The notes under the pieces: generated by a model
Database searches by the model: none
What the model saw: only the letters and a program-made list of their open reading frames with translations
Told to the model about the DNA's origin: nothing
Assembly: GCA_945862535.1 (NCBI GenBank)
Contig: CAMAYG010000009.1
Span: forward strand, 1 to 52,844
DNA from: Rickettsia typhi
GTDB taxonomy: Bacteria > Pseudomonadota > Alphaproteobacteria > Rickettsiales > UBA1997
Direction of reading: 5' to 3'
DNA: 52,844 nucleotides
In this document: positions 15,592-25,122 of the stretch, in pieces
How the letters are laid out: each line of letters begins with the position of its first letter
Position numbering within the stretch: the first letter of the stretch is position 1
Position numbers and translations under genes: made by a program

Positions 15592-18042
15592 ATGGCTATC
15601 AAAAAATCAGAATTATATAGCTCGCTTTGGGCGAGTTGCGACCAATTAAGAGGTGGAATGGATGCCAGCCAATATAAAGATTATGTTTTGGTTATGTTGT
15701 TCATAAAATACATCAGCGATAAATATGCTGGTGTAAAATTTTCACCAATTGAAATTCCTCAGGGCTCATCTTTTGAAGATATGGTTGCATTGAAGGGTGA
15801 TGCAGAAATTGGCGATAAAATCAACAAACAAATAATTGCTCCAATAGCAGAAAAAAATAAACTTTCTGAGATGCCAGATTTTAACGATCCTAACAAATTA
15901 GGAAGTGGCAAAGATATGGTTGAAAGACTTACAAATCTTATTACTATTTTTGAAAATCCAGCTTTAAATTTTAAAAATAATCAAGCCGAAGGTGATGATA
16001 TTTTGGGCGATGCCTATGAATATTTAATGCGACATTTCGCAACTGAAAGTGGTAAAAGCAAAGGTCAGTTTTATACGCCTGCTGAAGTTAGTCGCATAAT
16101 GGCAAAAATAATTGGCATTAACAATAAAAACACTACCGCCGAAACCTCCGTTTATGATCCAACTTGTGGCTCTGGCTCATTGCTTTTAAAAGTTGTTGAT
16201 GAGGCTGAAAAATTAATTTCGGTTTATGGTCAAGAAATGGATAATGCCACTTCGGCATTAGCCCGCATGAATATGATTTTGCACAATGCTCCAACTGCAG
16301 AAATTAGGGGTGGAAGAAGCACTCTTTCAACTCCACTTTTTCTCGATGAAAATTCTAATCTAAAAACTTTTAACTTCATCGTTGCCAATCCGCCCTTTAG
16401 TTACAAAAGCTGGGGCAATGGCGTAAATATTGACGAAGAAAATAAGGAAGGCGGAAGATTTTTTGGCTTCGGCGCGCCACCATCTAAAAATGGTGATTAT
16501 GCTTTTTTATTGCATATCGTGAAATCACTTAAAACCACAGGAAAGGCAACGGTTATTTTGCCTCATGGTGTTTTATTTCGTGGAAATTCTGAAGGTGCAA
16601 TTCGTAAAAACTTAGTTCGCAAAGGTGTTATCAAGGGAATCATCGGCTTGCCGGCAAATCTGTTTTATGGCACCGGAATTCCTGCCTGCATAATTGTGAT
16701 TGATAAAGAAGATGCTGATAATCGCAAAGGTATTTTTATGATCGACGCTTCCAAAGGTTTTGAAAAAGATGGCAACAAAAATCGCCTTCGTCAGCAAGAT
16801 ATTCATAAAATTGTCGATGCATTTAATAATAAAATTGAAATAGCAAAATATAGCCGAATGGTTTCGCTAACCGAAATTGAAGAAAAAGAATATAATCTCA
16901 ACATTCCGCGCTATATTGATAGCACTGAAATTGAAGATATTCAAAACATCGAAGCTCATTTGTGTGGAGGCATTCCCAATGCCGATATTGAGGCTTTACA
17001 AAGTTATTTTGAAGTTTATCCAAGTCTAAAAAATCACTTATTTGAGAAATCTAAAAAAGAAAATTTTAGCACTCTAAAAATTGCCAAAGACGAAATAAAG
17101 CAAACCATTTTTTCGCACCCTGAATTTGTTAATTATTCAAACAAAGTGAGTGAAGTTTTTGCAAAATGGAAAAATAAAAATATCGAAACCTGCAAGGCAA
17201 TAAATCAAGAAACGAAACCAAAAAAATTCATCCACAATTTAAGTGAAGATATGCTTGATGCCTTCAACAATCTCAAGCTAATTGATAAATATGATGTTTA
17301 TCAACATTTGATGAGTTATTGGATAGAAACAATGCAAGATGATTGTTATTTAATCGTGGCAAATGGCTTTAAAGCCGAAACCAGAAGAATTATTGAAAAA
17401 AATAAAGCTGGCAAGCAAATTGATAAAGGTTGGATTTGCGATTTATTGCCCAAAGAAATCGTGATTAATCGTTATTTTAAAACTGTCAAAAACGAAATTG
17501 AAAATCTTGAAACTGCAATTGAAAGCCTTGCGAGCCAAATTGCCGAAATTGAAGAAGAAAATAACGGCGATGAAGGAGTTTTTGCTATTCTCGACAGTAT
17601 TTCTAAAAAAACGGTTAGTGCAGAATTAAAATCATTAAAAGACGAATTAAAACAAGATAAAAATAATCAAGAATCCAGCCAAGAATTATTAGAAAAACAA
17701 AAAATTTGCGAAAAATATTTAAAGCTTTGCGAAGAACAAAGCGACTTGTCAAAAAAGCTTAAAGAAGAAAGCGCAAAGCTTGATAGTGATTTACTCACAA
17801 AATTTAAGAAGCTAACAGAAGAAGAGGTGAAAGTTTTGGTGGTTGAAGATAAGTGGATGACAACAATTGAACACACCATTAAAAACGAGATGCAACGAAT
17901 TAGCCAAAGGCTTAATCAAAGAGTTAAAGAGCTCGCCGAAAGATATGAAAGCACTTTGCCAGAAATTTTAAACTCCGTAAAGATTCAAGAAGAAAAAGTT
18001 AATTCTCACCTCAAAAATATGGGGTTTAAATGGGACGAATAG
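15592..18042 (+). CDS. hsdM: Type I restriction-modification DNA methyltransferase subunit HsdM
   Basis: This subunit uses SAM to methylate adenine N6 in the target chosen by HsdS. The N-terminal helical domain (about 1-145) precedes the methylase fold, with the SAM motif DPTCGSGSLLLK at 189-200 and the catalytic NPPF at 266-269. HFATESGKSKGQFYTP and AFLLHIVKSL are typical. At 816 residues it is about 290 longer than the E. coli enzyme. The extra C-terminal half (from about 460) is charged, with Glu/Lys-rich probable coiled coils at 640-816; long HsdM proteins of this kind exist in several phyla. It is the first gene of hsdM-hsdS-hsdR-metallopeptidase and overlaps hsdS by 13 bases. Confidence 0.95.
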   Translation: MAIKKSELYSSLWASCDQLRGGMDASQYKDYVLVMLFIKYISDKYAGVKFSPIEIPQGSSFEDMVALKGDAEIGDKINKQIIAPIAEKNKLSEMPDFNDPNKLGSGKDMVERLTNLITIFENPALNFKNNQAEGDDILGDAYEYLMRHFATESGKSKGQFYTPAEVSRIMAKIIGINNKNTTAETSVYDPTCGSGSLLLKVVDEAEKLISVYGQEMDNATSALARMNMILHNAPTAEIRGGRSTLSTPLFLDENSNLKTFNFIVANPPFSYKSWGNGVNIDEENKEGGRFFGFGAPPSKNGDYAFLLHIVKSLKTTGKATVILPHGVLFRGNSEGAIRKNLVRKGVIKGIIGLPANLFYGTGIPACIIVIDKEDADNRKGIFMIDASKGFEKDGNKNRLRQQDIHKIVDAFNNKIEIAKYSRMVSLTEIEEKEYNLNIPRYIDSTEIEDIQNIEAHLCGGIPNADIEALQSYFEVYPSLKNHLFEKSKKENFSTLKIAKDEIKQTIFSHPEFVNYSNKVSEVFAKWKNKNIETCKAINQETKPKKFIHNLSEDMLDAFNNLKLIDKYDVYQHLMSYWIETMQDDCYLIVANGFKAETRRIIEKNKAGKQIDKGWICDLLPKEIVINRYFKTVKNEIENLETAIESLASQIAEIEEENNGDEGVFAILDSISKKTVSAELKSLKDELKQDKNNQESSQELLEKQKICEKYLKLCEEQSDLSKKLKEESAKLDSDLLTKFKKLTEEEVKVLVVEDKWMTTIEHTIKNEMQRISQRLNQRVKELAERYESTLPEILNSVKIQEEKVNSHLKNMGFKWDE

Positions 18043-19238
18043 AAACTAATTTTAAACAGACGGAAGTTGGGTTGATTCCCGAGGATTGGGAGGTTAAAGA
18101 ATTAAAGGATATAGGGGAATGCATAATTGGACTAACATATAGCCCTTCCAATGTCAGATCTTATGGAGTATTAGTGTTAAGATCTTCAAATGTGCAAAAT
18201 GGAAGATTATCCTTTGACGACAATGTGTTCGTTGATATGGATTTGCCTCAAAGAGTAATCGTAAAAGAGAGCGATATCTTAATATGTGCACGAAACGGAA
18301 GTAAGCATTTGATTGGAAAATGCGCCTTAATTAACAAAAAGACCAGCGGCAGTGCATTCGGTGCGTTTATGTCAGTTTATAGGGGGGAGTTTCCAAAGTT
18401 GGTTTTTCATCAATTTCGATCGGATATAATCCAAAAGCAAATAGAAGAGACTCTTGGTGCAACTATAAATCAAATTACAAATAAAGATTTACGGTCTTTT
18501 AGAGTAGTCATTCCCACCAATAAAACCGAGCAAACCGCAATTGCCAATGCTTTGAGTGATGCCGATGGTTATATTGAAAGTTTAGAAAAACTGATTGATA
18601 AAAAGCAAAAAATAAAACAAGGAAGCCTGCAACAGCTTTTAAAACCAAAAGAAAATTGGGAGGTGAAGAGTATTGGAGAAGTTGCTGAAGTTGAGCGTGG
18701 GGCTTCACCCAGACCAATCGAAGATCCTAAATGGTTTGACAATAATTCTTTAATTGGTTGGGTAAGAATTTCGGATGTTACTAGTTCAACAAAAATTCTT
18801 CAATTTACCACTCAAAAATTATCAGATCTTGGGATTAAAAATAGTCGATATGTTGAAAGAGGAAATTTGATAATGAGTATTTGTGCAACAATTGGAAGGC
18901 CAATTTTAACTCGAATAGATGTTTGCATTCATGATGGCTTTGTGGTTTTCAGAAAACCAACAATTAATAAAGAATACCTATATTATTTTTTGTCCTTTAT
19001 TGAAAAAGATTGGTCTAAAAATGGACAAACTGGCTCTCAAATGAATTTGAATACGAATCTTATTAAGAAAACAGAAATTTATTTACCACCAACCAAAACC
19101 GAACAACAACAAATCGCCCAAATCCTCTCCGACATTGACAACGAAATCAATATTCTAAACCAAAAACTCACCAAAGCTAAAGCCATAAAACAAGGCATGA
19201 TGCAACAATTATTAACTGGAAAAATTAGATTGATATGA
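18030..19238 (+). CDS. hsdS: Type I restriction-modification specificity subunit HsdS
   Basis: HsdS recognises the split DNA target for the HsdM/HsdR complex. The 402-residue protein has the normal two-fold layout. A first target-recognition domain (about 15-165) is followed by a conserved helical spacer beginning NKTEQTAIANALSDADGYIE. A second recognition domain (about 210-350) is followed by the matching helical repeat beginning TKTEQQQIAQILSDIDNEIN, which ends in QQLLTGKIRL. Both recognition domains look intact, so a bipartite target is expected; its sequence cannot be read from the protein. It overlaps hsdM by 13 bases and hsdR by the ATGA quartet, showing translational coupling. Confidence 0.94.
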   Translation: MGRIETNFKQTEVGLIPEDWEVKELKDIGECIIGLTYSPSNVRSYGVLVLRSSNVQNGRLSFDDNVFVDMDLPQRVIVKESDILICARNGSKHLIGKCALINKKTSGSAFGAFMSVYRGEFPKLVFHQFRSDIIQKQIEETLGATINQITNKDLRSFRVVIPTNKTEQTAIANALSDADGYIESLEKLIDKKQKIKQGSLQQLLKPKENWEVKSIGEVAEVERGASPRPIEDPKWFDNNSLIGWVRISDVTSSTKILQFTTQKLSDLGIKNSRYVERGNLIMSICATIGRPILTRIDVCIHDGFVVFRKPTINKEYLYYFLSFIEKDWSKNGQTGSQMNLNTNLIKKTEIYLPPTKTEQQQIAQILSDIDNEINILNQKLTKAKAIKQGMMQQLLTGKIRLI

Positions 19239-22200
19239 TTGGTCAAATAGAGAGAGTGACACAAAACCGAATTGTAAAATTATTCCGTGAAAATCTTGGT
19301 TATGAATATTTAGGAAACTGGCAAGATCGTTTAAATAACCGCAATATTGAAGAAGAATATTTAGCTAAATTTTTAACAAAAAAAGGTTATAGCCAAATCT
19401 TGATTACTCGAGCAATTGAAAGGTTAAAAACCACAGCCAATAATCCAAATGAAAGCCCTTACAATAACAATAAAAACGCTTACAGCTTGCTTCGTTATGG
19501 CGTGCAGGTTTTAGAAAATGCCGGCGATAATTATAAAACCATAAATTTTATTGATTGGCAAAATCCTGAACAAAATGATTTTGCAATTGCCGAGGAAGTA
19601 ACGATTTTTGGAAATCGAGAAAAACGGCCCGACATCGTGCTTTATGTTAATGGCATTGCGGTTGGTGTTTTAGAACTAAAAAGAAGCACGGTTTCAATTG
19701 GCGATGGAATTCGTCAAAGTATAAATAATCAGAAAAAAGAAGTTATTGGCTCTTTTTTTAGCACCGTTCAATTTGTTTTTGCAGGAAGCGACAGCGAAGG
19801 CTTAAGATATGGCACAATTGGCACTGGCGAGAAATACTTTCTGGAGTGGAAGGAAGATGAGCAAGATGCTAGCAATTACGAATTGGATAAATATTTAAGC
19901 AAAATTTGTAACAAACATCGTTTAATTGAATTGATGTTTGATTTTGTGTTATTTGATGGCGGAGTTAAAAAACTACCAAGAGTTCATCAATATTTTGGCG
20001 TTAAATCAGCACAAGAAAATGTTAGAAAAAAACAAGGCGGAATAATTTGGCATACCCAAGGAAGTGGAAAATCTTTGGTGATGGTTTTTTTAGCTAAGTG
20101 GATTTTAGAAAATAATCCAAATGCAAGGGTCGCTGTTATTACCGATCGCGATGAGCTTGATAAGCAAATCGAAAGAGTTTTTAAAGATGCGGGAGAAGCA
20201 ATTATTCGCACTAGTAGCGGGAAAGATTTGATGATGCAATTATCGCAACCAAGCCCGAGATTGCTTTGTTCGCTGGTTCAGAAGTTTGGGAAAAAAGATA
20301 TTGATAATTTTGATAATTTTATTGATGAAATAAAAAACAATCCTTCGCAAACTTTTGGCGAATTATTTATTTTTGTTGATGAATGCCACAGAACTCAAAG
20401 CGGAAAATTACATAAAGTGATGAAAGCAATCTTGCCAAATGCTGTTTTTATTGGTTTCACTGGCACTCCACTTTTAAAACAAGATAAACAAACCAGCTTG
20501 GAGATTTTTGGAAAATATATCCACACCTACAAATTCAACGAAGCGGTCAAAGATAAAGTTGTTTTAGATTTGATGTATGAAGCACGAAATATTGAGCAAA
20601 GAATTAGTTCGCAAGATAGAATTGATGCTTGGTTTGAAAGCAAAACCAAAGGCTTAAATGATTTTCAGAAATCAGAGCTTAAGAAAAAATGGGGAACAAT
20701 GCAACATGTTCTAAGTAGCAAAAACCGCATGCAACAAATTGTGAATGATTTGGTTCATGATTTTGCAATAAAACCAAGATTAGGAGAAAATAAGGGTAAT
20801 GCAATTTTAGTGGCGGGAAGCATTTTTGAGGCTTGTAAATATTTCGAATTGCTCCAAGGTACCGAATTTAAAGGTAAGTGCGCTTTAGTTACTTCTTATA
20901 ATCCAAGTTATCGTGATGTGGCTAATGAAGATACGGGAGCAAATACCGAAACGGATAAACAATATATTTTTGGAATTTACACGAAAATTTTAGAAAATAT
21001 TGATGCCGAGGCTGGTAAGAGTAAAGCTGAAACTTATGAAGATAAAGCTAAGGCTTTGTTTAAAAATGAGCCAGCAAATATGAAATTATTGATTGTGGTT
21101 GCTAAGCTTTTAACTGGATTTGATGCTCCTTCTTGCACTTATATTTATCTTGATAAAGAAATGCAAGATCATGGCTTATTCCAAGCAATTTGCAGGGTTA
21201 ACAGGCTTGATACTGATGATAAAGATTTTGGTTATATTGTTGATTATAAAGAACTTTTTAAAAAAGTTGAAAATGCAGTTTCGGTTTACACTTCCGAGCT
21301 TGAATATGATGAATTTACAAAAGAAGAATGCGATATTTTGCTTAAAGATCGTTTGGAAAAAAGCAAAGAAAGGCTTGATAATGCCTTAGAGCAAATTGCT
21401 CTTGTTTGTGAAAATGTTGAATTGCCAAAAAATGATTTGAATTATATTCGTTTTTTTTGCGGTAATCCTGAAAATGTTGATGATTTAAAATTAACAGAAG
21501 TGCGAAGATTTGCACTTTACAAATCAATTGTTTCTTTGATTAGAGCTTATGCAAATATTGCCTCAGAAATGAGCGAAGCGGGTTATTCAATTGCGGAAAC
21601 CGAAGAAATTAAAAATAAATTAGATAACTATTTGAGGCTTAGAGAATTAATTCGCAAAGCCAGTGGCGAAACATTAGATATGAAGCCTTTCGAAGCCGAT
21701 CTTAGGTTTTTAATCGATAACTACATTCAGGCGGATCCAAGCAAGAGAATTGATAATTTTGAGAATACGAGTTTATTAGAATTAATAAATAAAATTGGCA
21801 TTGATGAAGCAATAAATGAATTGCCAGAAGGTATTAAAAATAATCAAGAAGCTGTTGCTGAGACTATTGAGAATAATATTCGTCAAAAAATTATTTCACA
21901 GCACCTTATCGACCCAGCTTATTTTGAAGAAATGAGTAAATTGCTTGGGTCAATTATCGTAGAATTAAGAGAGAGAAAATTAAACTATGAAGAATATTTA
22001 AAAAAAATGGCTTTTCTTGCTGAAAAAGTTTTTAATACCAAAAGAGATGATTTGCCAAATAGTATTAAAACCTTGGCTCAAAGAGCTTTATTTCACAATC
22101 TTAACAGAGATGTAGAATTGGCATTGAAAATTGATGAAGCTGTTAAAAAAGTTAAACAAGTTGATTTTAGGGGCAATGAAAGAAAAGAAAGATTAATCAA

Positions 22201-22282
22201 GCAAGAGATTTATCAAATATTGCAAGATGAAAAAGAAGTGGAGAGAATTTTTTCTATTATTAAGGAGCAAAAGGATTATTAA
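19235..22282 (+). CDS. hsdR: Type I restriction endonuclease/translocase subunit HsdR
   Basis: HsdR cuts unmethylated DNA after ATP-driven translocation. The 1015-residue protein has an N-terminal PD-(D/E)xK nuclease with Asp133 (RPDIVLYVNG) and Glu147-x-Lys149 (VLELKRS). A superfamily 2 motor follows: Walker A GSGKS at 276-280, DECH at 382-385 and GFTGTPL near 408. LLTGFDAPSC and the QAICRVNRLD arginine-finger region close the second RecA domain. The C-terminal 300 residues are helical, as expected for binding the methylase core. All key residues are present, so it should be active. It is cotranscribed with hsdS (ATGA overlap); the metallopeptidase gene begins two bases after its stop. Confidence 0.95.
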   Translation: MIGQIERVTQNRIVKLFRENLGYEYLGNWQDRLNNRNIEEEYLAKFLTKKGYSQILITRAIERLKTTANNPNESPYNNNKNAYSLLRYGVQVLENAGDNYKTINFIDWQNPEQNDFAIAEEVTIFGNREKRPDIVLYVNGIAVGVLELKRSTVSIGDGIRQSINNQKKEVIGSFFSTVQFVFAGSDSEGLRYGTIGTGEKYFLEWKEDEQDASNYELDKYLSKICNKHRLIELMFDFVLFDGGVKKLPRVHQYFGVKSAQENVRKKQGGIIWHTQGSGKSLVMVFLAKWILENNPNARVAVITDRDELDKQIERVFKDAGEAIIRTSSGKDLMMQLSQPSPRLLCSLVQKFGKKDIDNFDNFIDEIKNNPSQTFGELFIFVDECHRTQSGKLHKVMKAILPNAVFIGFTGTPLLKQDKQTSLEIFGKYIHTYKFNEAVKDKVVLDLMYEARNIEQRISSQDRIDAWFESKTKGLNDFQKSELKKKWGTMQHVLSSKNRMQQIVNDLVHDFAIKPRLGENKGNAILVAGSIFEACKYFELLQGTEFKGKCALVTSYNPSYRDVANEDTGANTETDKQYIFGIYTKILENIDAEAGKSKAETYEDKAKALFKNEPANMKLLIVVAKLLTGFDAPSCTYIYLDKEMQDHGLFQAICRVNRLDTDDKDFGYIVDYKELFKKVENAVSVYTSELEYDEFTKEECDILLKDRLEKSKERLDNALEQIALVCENVELPKNDLNYIRFFCGNPENVDDLKLTEVRRFALYKSIVSLIRAYANIASEMSEAGYSIAETEEIKNKLDNYLRLRELIRKASGETLDMKPFEADLRFLIDNYIQADPSKRIDNFENTSLLELINKIGIDEAINELPEGIKNNQEAVAETIENNIRQKIISQHLIDPAYFEEMSKLLGSIIVELRERKLNYEEYLKKMAFLAEKVFNTKRDDLPNSIKTLAQRALFHNLNRDVELALKIDEAVKKVKQVDFRGNERKERLIKQEIYQILQDEKEVERIFSIIKEQKDY

Positions 22283-22284
22283 TT

Positions 22285-22983
22285 ATGCACCAAATAAATT
22301 TAGGAAATATCAATATTGATATAATTGCAAAGGATATTAAAAATGTTCACCTCGCTGTTTTACCACCTCTTGGAAGGGTAAGGATTTCTGCCCCGAAAAG
22401 AATGAATCTTGAAACTATTAGAATGTTTGCAATTACAAAATTAGATTGGATAAGAAAAAATCAGGCTAAAATGCTAAATCAGTCAAGAGAAGGTGCAAGA
22501 GATTATATAAGTGGAGAAAGTCATTATTTTTTAGGAAAAAGATATTTGTTGAAGGTTGTTAATACTAGCGAAAAACCAAATGTTTTATGTAGTCACAACA
22601 ATATTATTTTAAATATTAAGCAAGATTCTAATAAGGAAAATAAACAAAAACTATTGCAAGAATTTTATAGAAAGCAGTTAAAAGAAATTTTATTAAGAAT
22701 GATTGAAAAATACGAGAAGTCAATGAATTTAAAGGTCGAAGAATTACAAATTAGGAAAATGAGAACAAGATGGGGTAGTTGCAATCCAAGAAAGAAAAAA
22801 ATTATAATAAATTTAGAGTTGGTAAAAAAGCCTTTACAGTGTCTAGAATATGTTATAACTCATGAAATGGTGCATTTTTTCGAAAGAAAACATAATAAAA
22901 AATTTATTTCTTATATGGATAAATTTTTACCAAATTGGCGTCACTGTAAACAGAACTTAAATCTTTTACCAACAAATTATTAA
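22285..22983 (+). CDS. YgjP/SprT-like zinc metallopeptidase (M48-like, DUF45)
   Basis: This 232-residue protein is of the YgjP-type family often annotated as M48 metallopeptidase. It has the RTRWGSC motif near residue 160, the zinc-binding HEMVH, a downstream KHNKKF with the third ligand region, and a C-terminal LPNWRHCK. Its start lies two bases after the hsdR stop, so it is the fourth gene of the restriction operon. The family is known to accompany type I restriction loci in many bacteria, but its job there is not established. Processing a subunit or clearing protein from cut DNA are suggestions only. No signal peptide is seen, so it is probably cytoplasmic. Confidence 0.88.
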   Translation: MHQINLGNINIDIIAKDIKNVHLAVLPPLGRVRISAPKRMNLETIRMFAITKLDWIRKNQAKMLNQSREGARDYISGESHYFLGKRYLLKVVNTSEKPNVLCSHNNIILNIKQDSNKENKQKLLQEFYRKQLKEILLRMIEKYEKSMNLKVEELQIRKMRTRWGSCNPRKKKIIINLELVKKPLQCLEYVITHEMVHFFERKHNKKFISYMDKFLPNWRHCKQNLNLLPTNY

Positions 22984-23034
22984 GAGTTTTTTAAGGTTTT
23001 TCCAGTCAATAATTATAACGATTAAAGCTAAAAT

Positions 23035-23604
23035 ATGGCAAAAGCAGAAATTTTGCAGATAAATTTGCAACAAATAATAAATAATGTGAGCGAATTAGAC
23101 CAATTTACCAAGCAAATTGCTAGCAATATCAATAAGCCAGAGTTGTTTTTGCTAGATGGCAGTTTGGGAGTTGGTAAAACTGCTTTTGCAAAATTATTAA
23201 TTAACAATATTGCCAAAAAATTTGCCTGCGAGCCTGTAAATGTGCCAAGCCCTAGCTTTACTTTGGTTAATTGCTACCAATTCGCCGATTTTAAAATTGC
23301 TCATTTCGATCTTTTCCGCCTCTATCAAAAGCCAAATTTTTATGAACAATTGGTAAATATCGATTTTTTCGAGTTAATTAATAGCCATTTTTGCCTAGTT
23401 GAATGGCCAGAAAAAGCAATGGAATTGTTAACCGAAGCCAGAAATTGCTTGTTTTATAAAATAAATATAGACTTTCATTGTCAAAATCGTCAAGATTTAG
23501 CCGATTTATCGATAGATTTAGCCGATTTATCGATAGATTTAGACAGCGAAAGCCCTCGTATTATTGACTTCTCTCACGATTTTGCTAAGAAATTTCTGCA
23601 GTAA
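23035..23604 (+). CDS. tsaE: tRNA threonylcarbamoyladenosine biosynthesis ATPase TsaE
   Basis: TsaE is the small ATPase that supports TsaB/TsaD in making the t6A modification at position 37 of ANN-decoding tRNAs. The P-loop GSLGVGKT is at residues 42-49. It is followed by the family blocks VPSPSFTLVN, IAHFDLFRLY and CLVEWPEKA. It is 189 residues long, about 35 more than usual. The extra C-terminal part includes a duplicated ADLSIDL stretch encoded by a perfect 21-bp tandem repeat. It is 51 bases downstream of the metallopeptidase gene and may have its own promoter. Confidence 0.92.
   Translation: MAKAEILQINLQQIINNVSELDQFTKQIASNINKPELFLLDGSLGVGKTAFAKLLINNIAKKFACEPVNVPSPSFTLVNCYQFADFKIAHFDLFRLYQKPNFYEQLVNIDFFELINSHFCLVEWPEKAMELLTEARNCLFYKINIDFHCQNRQDLADLSIDLADLSIDLDSESPRIIDFSHDFAKKFLQ
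23494..23535 (+). repeat. 21-bp perfect tandem duplication in tsaE
   Basis: Two adjacent copies (23494-23514 and 23515-23535) of a 21-bp unit beginning GATTTAGCCGATTTATCG are identical. They lie in the C-terminal extension of tsaE and keep the frame. Confidence 0.92.
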
Positions 23605-23738
23605 TTTGTGGGTTAAATAATTTCTTGCTAATTAAACAAAGCTATTTATCTTCTTGTAAGGAAAAAAATAATAAAAAATATTTCTCAATATTAAATAATA
23701 AATAATATTAACTTAATCATATTAAAAACATATTAATA

Positions 23739-24926
23739 ATGAAAAAAATTTCTACCTTAGTACTTGGTGGTTTAACTTCCATAGTGGCAAATGTTTCTGG
23801 CAAAGAGCAAGTAATACCTTTGCAACCAAAAAATGGTTTCTTACAGGAAGGCCTCGCCAATGAAAACTTTATTAATTTAGCACATCTTGATTTTATGCAA
23901 GAAGGTTTTAATTGGAATGAAGCTAACGGCACTCAAAAACATAACCGTGATTTACAAAACAATAGCACTATAAATTTACAAAACAATAGCGGTATAATAC
24001 TTCCACTTTGTGCCAACCCTAAAAAAGACCTAGCAGAAAATGTTTTTCATTACAATGAAAGGTTTAACGAGGAATTTGGTAGATATCCAACTATTCAGGA
24101 GATAAAAAAAGGAGAGGATAATAAAGTTAAGAATGATTGCGATCCTAAGGGACGTATTCCCGTAAAACCTCGTTGTGAAGGAGAATTCGTAGAATCAATT
24201 CCACAATACCAAAAAAGAGTTGAAAAGGCAAATCGGTACTCAGATGACAAGGAGTTTTCGGAAAAAGATATGAAATATTTATGGAAGAATTTGCCTCAAT
24301 GCGGTGAAATAATAAGACCAAAAGGTAATAGCAACTCTACTAAGAACGATACCTCACAAAGCAATAGCAGTGTTTCTAATAACTCTACTCAGAACGGTAT
24401 TTACACTGTTGTTATAGATACTGACTCTACTCAGAACGGTAATTTAACCCAAGGCAATATACCTACTAACTCTACTCAGAACGGTAATTTAACCCAAAGC
24501 AATAGCACTACTGTTATACCTACTAACTCTACTCAGACCGTTACTTCGCAAAGCAATAGCAGTGTTTCTGCTAACTCTACTCAGAACGGTATTTCACAAA
24601 ACAACAACACTGTTTCTACTAACTCTACTCAGAACGATAATTTAAATCGTGGTAGTAATAATTCTAATCAAAATCTTAGTTATGGTGCTGGTATTGGTAC
24701 TGGTATTGGTATCACAGCTGGTATCATAGCTATTGGAGCGGCAGTATATGCTTGCAAAAAAAATCAAGTTTTGTGCTGTAAGAATAGAGTTCAAAGTGAT
24801 TCTCGTGAGGGAATAGAAATGCGTAATTCAAATCATGATTCGAATAATATTCCTCGGTCAGATGTTGTAGAGAACCAAGAAGCAGTTCGTGTTGAAGATG
24901 TTAATATTGAATTGCAACAGCAATAA
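23739..24926 (+). CDS. Ser/Thr/Asn-repeat single-pass membrane protein
   Basis: This 395-residue protein is of no recognised family. It has a signal peptide (KKISTLVLGGLTSIVANVSG), then a roughly 180-residue extracytoplasmic domain with a few Cys. From about 200 to 310 runs an array of NSTQNG-type repeats with some seven copies, dense in N-x-S/T triplets. A Gly/Ile/Ala membrane helix lies near 318-343. A short tail of about 50 residues begins with CKKNQVLCCK and ends in acidic and Gln residues. The layout (signal, ectodomain, Ser/Thr/Asn stalk, one membrane helix, cytoplasmic tail) resembles a type I membrane protein. A surface-exposed or adhesive role is inferred from layout only. It stands alone between tsaE and uvrD. 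Confidence 0.8.
   Translation: MKKISTLVLGGLTSIVANVSGKEQVIPLQPKNGFLQEGLANENFINLAHLDFMQEGFNWNEANGTQKHNRDLQNNSTINLQNNSGIILPLCANPKKDLAENVFHYNERFNEEFGRYPTIQEIKKGEDNKVKNDCDPKGRIPVKPRCEGEFVESIPQYQKRVEKANRYSDDKEFSEKDMKYLWKNLPQCGEIIRPKGNSNSTKNDTSQSNSSVSNNSTQNGIYTVVIDTDSTQNGNLTQGNIPTNSTQNGNLTQSNSTTVIPTNSTQTVTSQSNSSVSANSTQNGISQNNNTVSTNSTQNDNLNRGSNNSNQNLSYGAGIGTGIGITAGIIAIGAAVYACKKNQVLCCKNRVQSDSREGIEMRNSNHDSNNIPRSDVVENQEAVRVEDVNIELQQQ
24335..24645 (+). repeat. Degenerate repeat array coding NSTQNG
   Basis: About seven copies of an 18-base core AACTCTACTCAGAACGGT lie spaced through this stretch (near 24335, 24382, 24432, 24469, 24522, 24574 and 24622). Linkers vary, several containing CAAAGCAATAGC. Copies differ by only one to three bases. 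Confidence 0.8.
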
Positions 24927-25122
24927 ATTTATCTTATAAATTTTTACCTATTTACTCTCTTAGTCTAGTTTTGCTTTCTAGGCTAAGAGATAGATGTGTT
25001 AATTTTCTTTTCGGGCTGTGGTTTTCCGCTAATTAAAATATAATTTTACTAGCTTTAATAAAAACTTTTATTAATTTGTAGGATTTAAATATTCTATTGT
25101 TAATTAAAGTGTCGACAATCAA

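Noticed and set aside
22285-22983. A toxin or phage gene at the end of the hsd operon
   Set aside because: The WGSC and HExxH motifs identify it as a YgjP-type metallopeptidase.
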